From NCBI GenBank assembly GCA_032718475.1, contig JAUCBJ010007267.1, positions 28,886 to 92,885 of the forward strand: a stretch of DNA of 64,000 nt. The letters run 5' to 3'. This document shows, piece after piece, positions 46,741 to 58,600 of the stretch. The notes under the pieces are model-generated. The model saw only the letters and a list, made by a program, of their open reading frames with translations, had not been told where the DNA came from and did not search any database. The position numbers and the translations under genes were made by a program. This DNA is from Nemertoderma westbladi (taxonomy: Eukaryota; Xenacoelomorpha; Nemertodermatida; Nemertodermatidae). Numbering within the stretch: position 1 is the first letter of the stretch; each line of letters starts with the position of its first letter.

Positions 46741-48120
46741 TCGTTTTGTCCATACCCAGTTCCTACAAGTCCTCTATCAATAATGGATAATATTTATGAC
46801 TAGAAAGCCAGCAAGCTGGCTATAAAAAAACGAAATCTTAATTCCGTCTCTGTGTTAGTCCGAAGCGAAAAGATGAACAAATATTTAATACCATATACAA
46901 TCCCGGCATCACTATGAAGCAACCATTTTAATAGAAGCATATAATATGTAAGTATCCTAATAATAATATTCTACAAAACCAGAGAGGGCGCTTTCTCCCT
47001 TTCTCTCAATAATGGTTTGATTAATAATAATAATATAATGGAGGTAGAGAGTGGGGGTGTCTGTCAATATAATCGTTCAGTATCAATATGCTGTAAGTCT
47101 GCCCGACAGCTGTTGCGATTATAGCTGACTGATTTTTAGTGGAATATTGGATTGAACGAAGACAGAGTTAAAGCTGCAAATATACTTGAAATCCCAACAT
47201 GTAGAACACGTTATCTTCTAAGCCAATTTTGGCAGCAAGAAGCCCTAACGGTCTCTAATTATAATAAATTAAACAATAAATTATTGTTTTAGATCGACAA
47301 TTTTAAATTAATTCATTGAATATTGTTGTCGAATTTTATAAGGAAAATGTACAGGCCCTAGAGCTTAATTTTTACACTTGTATGGGTATGTATGGCTGTA
47401 ATATAACTAAAATCCAGCAAGGTGGCGGCTATAAGACAAACGTAGTGTAGTTGGGTCCCTCCCTATTGAACAGCTTTGCTTACAGTCTGAGAGAGAGATG
47501 TATGGGATAGAGTGAGAGAGTAATAAATTTGGCAAGTATTATACTTCTCTGCAGTTTGGGCATATCCATTCAATCGATAGTAGTACAGTAGCTTACTGGC
47601 CCTCATGAGTACCAGCAGCTGGTGTTTCTATCGTTGAGTCTGTGGAAATTTTCGTGTTATTGTGCTATTTTACGAAATAAAAAAAAGAGACTTTAATAAT
47701 TTTTTTCGAAACTTTGTTTTCCACATCCTGGGGTTGAGCTGCGTCGATTGATATAACTTTCATTGACGAACGAGCTATAATTTCGGAGGAGTTAGCCCGA
47801 TATACCTGCATACATACATACATAGTGAATACTTTTACAGTAAGAAGTCCTAACGGTCTTCTAAAAATCAGAATATTTTTGGAATAATTAGGAGCCCGTT
47901 CATAATGAAGTCACACAAATTTCTAGACCCTCTCCACCCCATGCATGTAACATCGCGTCACAAAAATAATTAAATAATAGTGACAGAATGTCGTTGGATA
48001 TTTTATTCCGATGAACTTGTACTATACTCCGCTGATGTGATGAAAGCCAATGACTTATTGCATAATTTAGCATTTTAAAGGCCCATGTGAACTTTCCCAG
48101 AGTGCCCAGGAAAGTCGAAA
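46741..48120. other. Non-coding stretch
   Basis: This may include the 5' leader of the minus-strand LINE, but no boundary is visible. Short words such as agaag(c/t)cctaacggtct occur twice (about 47235 and 47845). No exon recognised. Confidence 0.4.
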
Positions 48121-48159
48121 TAAAATGGGTCAACATTTGTTTAAAGGTGTGGGTAGGTG

Positions 48160-48715
48160 GGTGGGTGGCTTGGTCGATCGGTCGGTCGATCGGTGGGAAG
48201 GTGGGATGGTTGGAAGGTGGGAAGGTGGGTGGGAAGGTGGGAATGTAGGAAGATGGAAATGTGGGAATATGGGAATGTGGGAAGAAGGGAATGTGGGAAG
48301 ATGGGAATGTGAGAAGATGGGAATGTGGGAAGATGGGAATGTGGGAAGATGGGAATGTGGGAAGATGGGAATGTGATAAGATGGGAATGTGGGAAGGTGG
48401 GAATGTGGGAAGATGGGAAGATGGGAATGTGAGAAGATGGGAATGTGGGAAGGTGGGAATGTGGGAAGATGGGAATGTGAGAAGATGGGAATGTGGGAAT
48501 GGGGGAAGATGGGAATGTGGGAAGACGGGAATGTAGGAAGATGGGTGGGAATGTAGGAAGATGGGAATGTGGGAAGGTGGATGGGAATGTGGGAAGATGG
48601 GAATGCGGGAAGGTGGATGGGAATGTGGGAAGATGTGAAGGTGGAAATGTGGGAAGATGGGAATGTGAGAAGGTGGATGGGAATGTGGGAAGATGGGAAT
48701 GCGGGAAGGTGGATA
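48160..48715. repeat. Purine-rich minisatellite (gggaatgtgggaagat)
   Basis: About 550 bp of irregular 8- and 16-bp units gggaatgt and gggaagat/gtgggaag, with gtggatgg variants toward the right end. The plus strand is almost entirely purine plus T after G. Regular GGG runs every 7-8 nt make G-quadruplex or triplex formation plausible. Long frames on both strands are by-products of the repeat. Confidence 0.9.
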
Positions 48716-49220
48716 CAGATTTCGTCATCTTGGTTCTAATTCCTTCCCGTCGCGTAGTTGGATAAATTTAGGGCTATTTTAGATTATTCTGCGCATTGCG
48801 TAAAAATGACTTGTTATGTCCGCAAAAGCTTTTACAAGGCCAGAGATCTTGGTTGATTTCACGATAATAAATTAAGTAAAAATAATTCAATTCAATAATA
48901 ATTGAAATATAAGATTCTTAGATTATAAGATATTCACATATCACTTTATAATTACAAGCAAAATAAAGTAGGCCTTTATTTTCTACACTTGGGACCCCGT
49001 GATTATATTTGACCTAGTTTGTTAGGGCTAACTTATTCATTTCGGGGTGGGGACAGCGCAGTTCTTTTCATTGTGCAAAATTAATACACAGAATTTCCGA
49101 AACATCGAACCTCCAAACGAAACAACAGGTCACCTCCAATGATTTACTTTACACGAACTGTTTACAGAGGTAAGTATCCTACTCAATGTTATTCACTATT
49201 TTTTTCTTATTTGAATATAG
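48716..49220. other. Non-coding stretch before the kinase exons
   Basis: A consensus-like donor (cagag|gtaagt near 49168) exists, but the phase that would fit the next exon has a stop 27-30 nt upstream and no similarity to the expected EGFR lysine-containing exon. No upstream kinase exon was recognised. Confidence 0.4.
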
Positions 49221-49406
49221 GAAGCCTATGTTATGGCTACAGTTCACCATCCGTGTTTGGTCAGCCTTCTGGCAGTCTGTCTGGCCAAACAAGTAATGCT
49301 AGTCACTCAAATAATGCCTTTTGGTAGTTTGCTGGAATATATTCGGAAAAATCGTTCACGAATTGGATCACCGCAGTTACTTAATTGGTGTCGTCAGATC
49401 GCGAAG
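49221..49406 (+). CDS. EGFR-like exon 1 of 3 (alpha-C helix to IAK)
   Basis: Acceptor cttatttgaatatag, donor gtaagt at 49407, phase 0 at both ends, 62 codons. It holds the alpha-C glutamate (EAYVM), hinge and Thr gatekeeper, and ends CRQIAK. No frame damage. Confidence 0.9.
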
Positions 49407-50638
49407 GTAAGTATGCGGCGTTGGTGCGAGTCTCATCATAAGATTAGGTGTGACTGATTTAAATAAATTACATGTCGGTCTTGTGTAAAAATAATAGTGT
49501 ACCTCTGTACCGGCTAACATTATGCATTTCGATTATTTATTTTGTGTTTAGCTTATATTTTATATGGTGATAACGAATGGTGTCCTTCCTATTAACTCAA
49601 CCTATATTTATTGTATTTAGGGAAGGTGGACTCCCATTGGTTCAACCTATATTTATTGTGTTTAGGGAAGGTGGCCTCCCATTGGTTCAACCTATATTTA
49701 TTGTGTCTAGGGAAGGTGGCCTCCCATTGGTTCAACCTATATTTATTGTGTTTAGGGAAGGTGGCCTCCCATTGGTTCAACCTATATTTATTGTGTTTAG
49801 GGAAGGTGGCCTCCCATTGGTTCAACCTATATTTATTGTGTCTAGGGAAGGTGGCCTCCCATTGGTTCAACCTATATTTATTGTGTTTTGGGAAGGTGGC
49901 CTCCCATTGGTTCAACCTATATGTATTGTGTCTAGGGAAGGTGGCCTCCCATTGGTTCAACCTATATTTATTGTGTTTAGGGAAGGTGGCCTCCCATTGG
50001 TTCAACCTATATTTATTGTGTCTAGGGAAGGTGGCCTCCCATTGGTTCAACCTATATTTATTGTGTTTAGGGAAGGTGGCCTCCCATTGGTTCAACCTAT
50101 ATTTATTGTGTTTAGGGAAGGTGGCCTCCCATTGGTTCAACCTATATTTATTGCGTTTAGGGAATGGCCTATCTGGAAGAGAGTCGATTGGTCCATCGCG
50201 ATCTGGCTGCTCGCAATGTATTGGTTCAGAGCCCCCAACAGGTTCGCATTACTGACTTCGGATTGGCTAGAATACTCGATTACGACGAAAGCGAATTTTT
50301 AGCCGATGGCGGAAAGGTAACCCAACATTATTCAACTTTATAGAGGCAGGTTACGAGTTTCGCTCAAACACCTTCAATTTTTGCCTATTTATTTATTTGA
50401 CCAATTTTTTTTCAGATGCCAATTAAGTGGATGGCATGGGAGTCAATAGTTAATAGGAAGTTCACCCACCAGTCTGATGTTTGGAGTTTTGGTGTAACGA
50501 TTTGGGAGTTACTGACCTTCGGACTGAAGCCTTATGAAGGAATTGCGGCACGGGACATCCCCGACTTGCTGTCCAAGGGAGAGCGTCTGACCCATCCACC
50601 AGTCTGCACTATAGATATCTATATGCTCATGTTAAAAT
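49221..50638 (+). CDS. EGFR/ErbB-family receptor tyrosine kinase, three kinase-domain exons
   Basis: Three exons (49221-49406, 50161-50316, 50416-50638) join in phase 0 and encode 188 residues of a tyrosine kinase domain from the alpha-C helix to the alpha-F/G region. Family marks: [11 protein letters not shown] with the alpha-C Glu, Thr gatekeeper in [20 protein letters not shown], catalytic loop [43 protein letters not shown] and [12 protein letters not shown]. These match EGFR more closely than other receptor kinases. Exon lengths 186, 156 and 223 nt equal, as I recall them, human EGFR exons 20, 21 and 22+23 (76+147). The ATP-binding lobe, ectodomain and C-terminal tail are not in the window, so gene integrity is unknown. 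The activation segment has no Tyr at the usual EGFR position (ESEF where human has KEYH). Confidence 0.9.
49597..50160. repeat. 45-bp repeat carrying the acceptor of the EGFR HRD/DFG exon
   Basis: Units of exactly 45 bp: ggaaggtggcctcccattgg, ttcaacctatatttattgtg, tttag. Unit ends fall at 49620 and every 45 nt to 50160, where the true exon starts with ggaatggcc. Of the 12 upstream copies one (49890) has lost its AG (ttttg); 11 are intact. All keep the same phase as the true exon, and in that phase each unit ends in a stop because the acceptor TAG is an in-frame codon. Confidence 0.95.
50161..50316 (+). CDS. EGFR-like exon 2 of 3 (catalytic and DFG loops)
   Basis: 52 codons, phase 0 to phase 0, [19 protein letters not shown] to LADGGK, donor gtaacc at 50317. 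The exon contains the catalytic Asp of HRD and the metal-binding Asp of DFG. Its acceptor is the last of 13 tandem acceptors. Confidence 0.9.
50416..50638 (+). CDS. EGFR-like exon 3 of 3 (P+1 loop to alpha-F/G)
   Basis: Acceptor ccaattttttttcag, donor gtaagt at 50639, leaving in phase 1 after the Lys of LMLK plus T, as in EGFR where the split codon is Cys before Trp. It corresponds to two human exons, so one intron is absent here or was gained in the vertebrate line. Confidence 0.9.
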
Positions 50639-52557
50639 GTAAGTAAACTTGGTTCTCCTTCATAATTATTAAATATAATAAATTATCAGGCGTTTTGCAT
50701 CAATGATTATGACAGAATAATTATTATTATCTATGGAGAAAATATTAATTTTTATTTTACTCTTGAGATAATTATTTCACTCTCTTATTACCTAAGGGGA
50801 TAAAACAATTTAGACCTTTCTTTATCACTGTTTGGAAATTGTTTCTTCTTAACTGAGTTAAATAAAAATAATTAATTATTTCTTACATTTGAAAAACGTC
50901 AGTACTTTTATTCCATTAAATGTGTGATAAAAAAAAACAATCAACTTTTTCATCAACTGTATTAAATTTTTTAAATATATATGTTTTCATCTTATTATTC
51001 GTTAATGCATTAATGTCAAATGGAAATATATCCTTACAAAATAAAAGACTTCCATGCGCTGCCTTCCGCCTTTACTAATGTTAAATAATAAACGTTCTGG
51101 AATGCCCACCCCAGCTGAACGCCACTTTCACCAACCTTTCCCTATAAAAGCGGGTAGGAAAAAGTCCCTTTTCTTTCTATTTTGTAAAAGTGGCAGAAAA
51201 AATCAATTTTAGAAAAGTAAATTTTCTTTCTCTGGAATTGATTTATTAACAATTTTCGTCGAAAACAAAACATTATAACTATTTTATCTACAGAATTATA
51301 CTTTTTTGTTTTTGAAATGTTTTATTTAGAATTTAGAATATTATTAAATTACATTACTTTACGTAAAATAATGCTGCTTTATCCCCTTTTATCGTTTTCT
51401 TATATCACTTAGATTCAGTTGTTGAGTATAAGACTGAGAGTGAAATAATTGGCCACTTTATTCGCAATGTAATAATATTTATAGATATATTAATACGTGT
51501 AATTTTGTTGTTGCACATTTATAATATATAATTTAATTTTAAATCTACAGTAAATTCTGAATAAATCACCATCAGCACCAAATATTAGACCATTTTATAA
51601 ATTATGTATTCAATTCATTACAAATTGATGAATATATATATAAATAACTCAAAGCCGATTCTAAAAAAATATATAAAATGAATAAAATAAACAAAATAAA
51701 CACTAGGAAAGTCTGTTGATTGCTTAATAATGTAAAAGGTCAGGAAAATATGCTAAACGTGGGTTGTAATGCCTAAATATCAAGAAATTTGACTATTTAT
51801 TGCTACTAAATAATTGAATCAATGAATTTTTTAGAATTATTTTTATTTATAATTAATTTTTTATGATGTTTTTGGTTTGTACTCCGTTCATTACTTTTCA
51901 ATTGGAATTTTTAATTTAGTTCTAAATAGTTAGTAAAAAAGCAGCATCTGTTGGTGGCTGTAAAGGGGTTTTAGATATCGTGTCATATAAATACCGTAAA
52001 AATGAAAATTTTGGTTTTAGGATACCGGATAAATTGTATAATCTATCTAAGAAAAATTACAATATGATAAAGGCAAAATTATGTTAACGAACATTTATTT
52101 TGAAGAGCAGTTAAATCGCTTCTGCACTCTCCGAAGGCCTTACTACTTAAGCACATTTTTTGATATGGAAATATTAGTTCCTAAAAATTGTTTTAGGGTA
52201 TTGTCTTTCTCTCTTTTCCGGATAACTGTTGCACATATTGTTTCATTAACTAATTAATTAAATAAAAATACAGGGTCGGAATATAGAATTCTAATATGCT
52301 TACTTTTATTATAACAAACAATAATGTTTGTGAAATACAAACATATGAATTCTGGACATTATAGGAAATCTTAATATTCTCTGATATTGTATGTAATGAG
52401 AATTTAGTAGTTAAGTAACTAAATTGACATTGAAGTGTCACACTGATAACAAGTGCGTGAAACACCACAAATGTGCGTATAAAATTAACATCTTGTATAA
52501 TTTACATCATCTATATGTTAAAGTAGTTAACTAGATTAATTAAGTTTTTCATTATAA
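50639..52557. other. AT-rich non-coding stretch
   Basis: No exon continuing the kinase (expected to start near WM-D...RP-F) was found on the plus strand. It would be intron if the EGFR gene continues to the right of the myosin gene. Confidence 0.4.
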
Positions 52558-52563
52558 TTTATT
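52558..52563 (-). terminator. Candidate poly(A) signal of the myosin gene
   Basis: tttatt on the plus strand is AATAAA on the minus strand, about 40 nt after the myosin stop codon. No genomic A-tract of the kind left by retroposition is visible beyond it. Confidence 0.5.
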
Positions 52564-52600
52564 TTAAAACGCTTTTCGCCGAAATATAAACAAACAGTGA

Positions 52601-55600
52601 CTACAACCGTGTACTATATGTCTCGGTAACTCTGTATGGTATCGATTTTGGATTCTGAGACCCTTCTTTTAACTGGGTCGTAGATTTCGCATGTGAAGGC
52701 AACATATTGGGTTTACTATTCGAGTGGGTTTCCCCGTGTATGGCAAACATCGGATCACCTTGTGGCGAGTCATTATCGTGAACATGGTCTACAATGAGAT
52801 CAGGATCGTAAGGGGCCGTCGATTGTTTAGAGATCAGTACAGCTTGTATGTATTGTTGGATCAACGTCGATAGTTCGAGAGCTTGATCTACTTTCAGACG
52901 GGTTATTCTTTGCATCATCAAGTCTCCGTACTTGATGTCAACATATTTGTCGCTGCCTATAAATGTGTGTCTACAGGAAAGGATGTCTTCCAATTGGTAG
53001 GTGATAATAAGTTCGTGAGTGTCATGTTTAATAAAGTGGAGTCCGCCCCGATTTACGCATATCATATTTGCGTTTTTCGCTTTAGAGTCTGTGCTATGTT
53101 CTATATTTACAACGCTTGCTCCAAATAAAGGCCACTCATTCAATGTTGTAAGGAAAAGCTGCCTAGCTTGAGACGGTGGAATGTGCCTCATAGCCAAACA
53201 CGATTTGTGGACTTTCGTGATCCAATCTTTGCGTTTAAGATCTCGAAGAACGGTGACTGGAAGAGTAGAACGGACATCATCTGGGGAAACTACCATGTGA
53301 CTGTTGGAACACCGACCGTTCACTATATTCTGAAGAGAAGAAAGCAGCGCAATTTCCTCAATCATTTGAGTCGACATCCCACCTCCTTTTACGGCTATCA
53401 GGTGACCGTTTAGATAGTCGGGTAGTACCTGGTTATACAGAGCTACTCCGTGAAGTTCACTTTCGATGGTCAGTTTTTGGTACCACAACATTCTTCTTAG
53501 CAAAAAGTAATAGTTTGAGTTTGCGCTGTCTAATCTATTGGTTACATCGAGAATGTAATACGAATTGTTGAGGTGTTCAATAGTTTTCCCCTTTTCAATA
53601 ACAGCGACCAACGAATATTCGTCTCTCTGAGTGTTGCGACTGATTCCGAGTTGGTTGCACAGTAAATCGACAATCTCGTGAACCACTGTGGACGTTTTTG
53701 TTTTTAGGTTTACTGTAACCCCACCTGCCAGGTAGTAGCTCTGTCGCCGTGCGTTTCTCCCTGCGACTGTGGCAACTAATTCCACGCGAGTTGGTAAAGT
53801 CGCACGACCTCCGTACCGAAATGTTTTATTGAGATTTTGCAAGCAATTCGTGGCTATTGGGTGAAGTTGCTTTCTGGGATTATCGCATCTACTCTGTAAA
53901 AACTTCATAAGATACGGTTTGAGTAGTACACTGCATGCGACGTAACAGGTTACTATGGTTAATAATTTCCACCCTTTGTAGCAACTTTCGTGGTTTGAGC
54001 TGGTATTTCGCGTGACTTGCTTCAATATCTGACAGTAAACTTCATCTTGCAGCTCGGGATGATCCTTAACCAATCTCAGAATACCCAAAACGTCATCAGC
54101 ATCATTGTTACCCTTACTCGCGGCGTCTCCCATAAATCTTTGAATGATTTGGAACATTTCAACGGCTGCCTTATTTGTTTTTGTGGATTGTATATCCATG
54201 AGGGATGAGTGGATTGGCGATTTCGAGTATCTGACCATTTTACTTTGTTGCTTTATCTGGGTTACAGTGTTTTGACGCCTCATTGAGAATTTATCTCGCA
54301 AGTTATCCAGAACTTTTATTGAACCCTTGCTGGACGAACTTATGGAGTCTCCATCTGATCGGTTAGGATGTTGGCGGAAATACATCATGGCAAATTCCGT
54401 CAGAGAGAATTTTCCAGTTTCCTCGTTCTCATTCGTATCCTCGAATATATGATCTTTGTTTGTAAATTGAACACTTTGCTTGCTGATTGAACTTTTATTT
54501 GATCGGAGTGAATCAAAAGATCGTGAAATTCTCAAACGTCGACTCAAAGATTCTATTGAGGTACTTTTTGTGATTTTAGAAAGACTAGAACGGCGTGATG
54601 GATTGAAATCTTCTTGAACTGGAATAGGTTTTACAGCTAACATTGGAAACATTCCAGCTTTACCATTCATTAAACAGCCATATAAATATCCTTCAGGAAC
54701 CTTTCTTGTGGTGTCTAATCGGATAATATCGCCCTTCCTGATAATCAGTTGACCATGGCCTCTAACTATGGAATCTTCAATGCATTTCACAAAGCCGGAT
54801 ACTTCTAGTAATTCTTCAGTGAATTGTTCAATCATCTTTTTGACTTGCCATCCCCTTTCTGTGTAAATAATTAGATTCCTTCCTTCTGTCGTTACATGGA
54901 GTGAAGCATTCGATTTCAAAAATCGAACTTCTCTTAAAGCATCAAATGGATATGACGCAATAGTTTTCAACTGGTCTTTCATGTCCTGACATTCTTTAGC
55001 CATGAGATGAAATCCGTTATGTGATACTCCAATGTAGTCTATGTTGGCCATTTGTCTCCCTTGTTGTACTTGAAATAATCTCGAGAAATAAGCTGGCCAT
55101 TCCCGTGCCATCTCAATGACAATTCGTTTTGATGAACTGCGCAGGGATGGCATCACATTCTGGGTAATTCCAAGCTTGGATAATATCAGCACTGCTGTAG
55201 CCCGTTGTTGTGCCGTTAATCTAATACAAGAATCATTAAAAACATCTCCCACGATTTGCAAATAAATCTGATTTTGTACCCATGGGTCGTCATACTTTTC
55301 TCCTGGGGTAAAAAACTCTTTACGCAAATATAATTTCCAGGTAGCATTATTGTATTTGAAATGTGGAGAAGTAGTATTGGGAAACAGTTGTGTTTCTATT
55401 CCTTCCATTAAAGATACCGGTATATCAGCAATGTTTTTACCAGAAAGCATCGCAGACACTCTCCTTTCCATTGATGCTGTAGATGGAACTGCAACTGGAC
55501 CACCTGATATTGATTTAATATTTAACTCATGAGCACTAACTCGTTTTCCAACTGGTGCTTGTTGAGCACCATCTGAATCTTGTTGACGTTTCAGTTTTGG

Positions 55601-58600
55601 GTTTGATGGTATTACATGAATGCCCTTCTGTCTGAGTAACATTATAGCTTGGAGGTGTATTTCTTCACCTTCAGAACCACTGCTTCCATCTGCATCTTCT
55701 CTCTTCAGTGGTACACTAGTTTCCATTGCATTTGCATTAACTGGGGAATGCATTGGGGACTTAGTTGGTTTTTTCATTACTGCAGGTGGTTGTGGAGCTG
55801 GCCCCTTTTTCTTTGGAGAAACAAATTTTTCAGGGCTAGATACAGAGGTTGGTATGGGAGAAGGTCTGTTATAACTCTCATTGGCAGTTGGCCCATTTTC
55901 GATGCTTTGTGATCTTTGGTTTAGTAATATCCTTAATGCTTCTTTATGTGCTTTCTCTTCCATCTTCTTCCCTTTGTCGGCATCGTGAAACAGGCCAACA
56001 TCTTGTCTTTCATCATCAATATTCCGTATGCGATGACTCAAAACATTTGGTGCAATATCCATATCATCTTCGCTTGCTTTTCTGTAATTTTTGTTCGGCA
56101 CTGGAGGTGCCTGTGGCTTGGTTGTTCGTTGGGAGGTCGCAGGTTCCTGAGAACCAGTTCCCCTTTGTCTCAGCTGGTCTAATAAAAGTTCATGATTGGA
56201 TCTTGACTTCTGCTCAAGACGATCTAGCTTATCACCCCCGCCTTGAATACATTTTCTTAGTGTGCCACTGTGAGACATTGCAAAATCACAAACAATAGGT
56301 TCAAACAAACTATCAATGTATGAGTCGAGTTTTGTAGAATTTGTTGTTTCAGCTATTGTCGAATAGGCAGAATACGATGCACTGATGGGTGGGAATAGGA
56401 CGGTGGATGGGCTGGAATGGCATTCTGAACAAGATGTATGTCTGCTGCCTGATGTGCTATTTGTGGATGGTATAGATCGGCTGCTATTATGCATTCCATT
56501 CACTAATCTCATTGGTACCTGTATTGTCTCTTCTTCACTTTCTCCACCACGTATCATGCTTCGTAAAGATTGTGTATCAGTCCAACTACTGTCTTGAATC
56601 CAGTTAAACTGTTCATCTATATAACCATCGATGCCCACCATGTCTGTGGGTGACATATCATAATCTGGTTCTGGAATATTAATTGAATCAGGAATTGATG
56701 TCAACATTGACTCTGATTTGGATATAGTCCGTAAATGGCCACTGTTATCAATGCTCCCAGTGCGGTACGGTTTTGATTGCGCTGAACCTGCACCCCGACT
56801 GGTGTCATGTTTTTTTCCTTCTGATATATGCGGTGTCGCAAAAGGTGAAGTGCAATAAGACACAAGGCATGGCAAAGGGAATGTAACTGGAAATTTCGGA
56901 TGTGCTTCAATCCTTGCTATCAAATCAAGAACAAATTCATGGCCAAATAATTCAATTCGCTGCTGCTTGCTGTATAACACCATGCTCCACCCTGACAAAC
57001 AGTCAGATACTCTGTGTTCCATCAGAATATGTTTCGCGAGAAGTTCTCCTGTATCCCATGATTCGATCGGGACAGTTACAGTCTCGCCTGTAAGTAAGTT
57101 TATATCAACTGCCATTCTACATCTGGAAGTGTTAGCCTTCCATTCCAGGAGGCAGGGTGGATAGCTGCGGCTAATAGGAGTTCCAGACAGCTCATTGGCG
57201 AGCAATTTGTGCTGCACAAATGATTTGTATCCATTGTAGGCGAAGTCCGAAACAAATTTCAGAATATATTTGTTGAGATTCGAAGATGCTGACCAGCTAC
57301 CAAGAGACCCTGATATCAAAGTCCATAGCTTATCCTGAACATTTTGTTCTCTCAGGCCCCATGAATGAGCTAACAGTTGGATAGCGATCTCGTCACGCAA
57401 TGATTGTGAACCTATAAGTCCCTTGTAGACAATATAATTAGCTAATAGGTACTCCCTTTCTGGAGTGTCGGATCCGTACATATATCTAATAATCAGCTTC
57501 GAGAGTGCTATTGCTTCTGATTGACCATACGTTTTAAAGTTGTTGTGGTATGGTTTGGTCAATGGTCTTGTAGATGCTCTGAATGGTGTGTCTTTACCAT
57601 TGAGTGCTGTAGTGTTGGTTTCCATGTACCTGACCAAGGAATAACTGTCTGTACCGGGTGGCAGCTTCCAGGCATATCGTCGACTAACTATAGGTCCTAT
57701 GACGGGGTTGAGCAGACGTTCCGCTTTAATCATAGACATACTCTGGTCGTTTGTTGAGGAATAAAGATAAGCCAATTCCGTTGGAATTTCCAACTGATTA
57801 AGACTCAACATGTCGGTTATTTTATCGCGGTAGTGTTCATCTACAGACACACTGTTGAGCGCACGTACTGGAGCTTGGCTCTGCGCCATTATAGCAGACT
57901 GCGCCGCAATCCTGGCCTGAGCCTGTCGTAATTTTCTGTCCCTTCTTTGGCGTTCCTCAAGCAATTTTTTGTACATTCTCCGGGCTAAAATTCCTCGAAT
58001 ATATGTCTGCAGTATAATAGTCCCAGCACGAAGGCGTAGGTAATGACGCCTAATTACTTTTCCTCTCCACAATGCTTGCATTCGTCTGACCGATTTCCGA
58101 ATGGCAAGAAATCGTTTTCTTTCTCTAAATCCTCTAGTGAACCTCTGGATAACCATAGTCGCAGCTTTGATTGTTCTCGTCCGTTGTGATTCAAGAATTT
58201 GTTCAATTGCCTCCCTCATGAAGACTTTACTCACACCGAGTTGCCAGTGTCCCACATAATGGGGCCCGCTTTGTTTCAAAATTTCTTCGCAAAATTGGCG
58301 GTCCTGTGTTCGGAAAGCCATGGCGCCACCTAGACAACGATAGCGTGATGTAAATGCTGAGAAATATATTCGTATTGGATAGCCCAACTTGCGTATCTTT
58401 ATGGTCTCCAACATTCCAGAGTATCTTAGTTGTTCGACAACGAGGTGACTTTCGAAAGTATTGGGAGATTTATCAGAGTTTGGTTTCAAACAGCGTATAA
58501 AGAATGGACTGCACCGGGCCATAGCTTCAATAAGTCCAGTTAGTGACTCATGGAACTTCCCTGCTAATGTTGGGGCCGATGTCCTGCCCTGATGGGCAGT

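Noticed and set aside
48050-48150. Possible upstream kinase exon (frame ending near tttaaag|gtgtgg)
   Set aside because: The translation lacks the glycine loop and the VAIK lysine expected of the missing EGFR exons.
48141-48728. Minus-strand frame encoding Ser/Pro/His/Phe/Leu repeats
   Set aside because: It is the complement of a purine-rich minisatellite; the frame is open only because of the repeat.
49577-50302. Three overlapping frames of about 180-240 codons with 15-residue repeats
   Set aside because: 45-bp repeat units keep several frames open; the only supported coding here is the kinase exon at 50161-50316.
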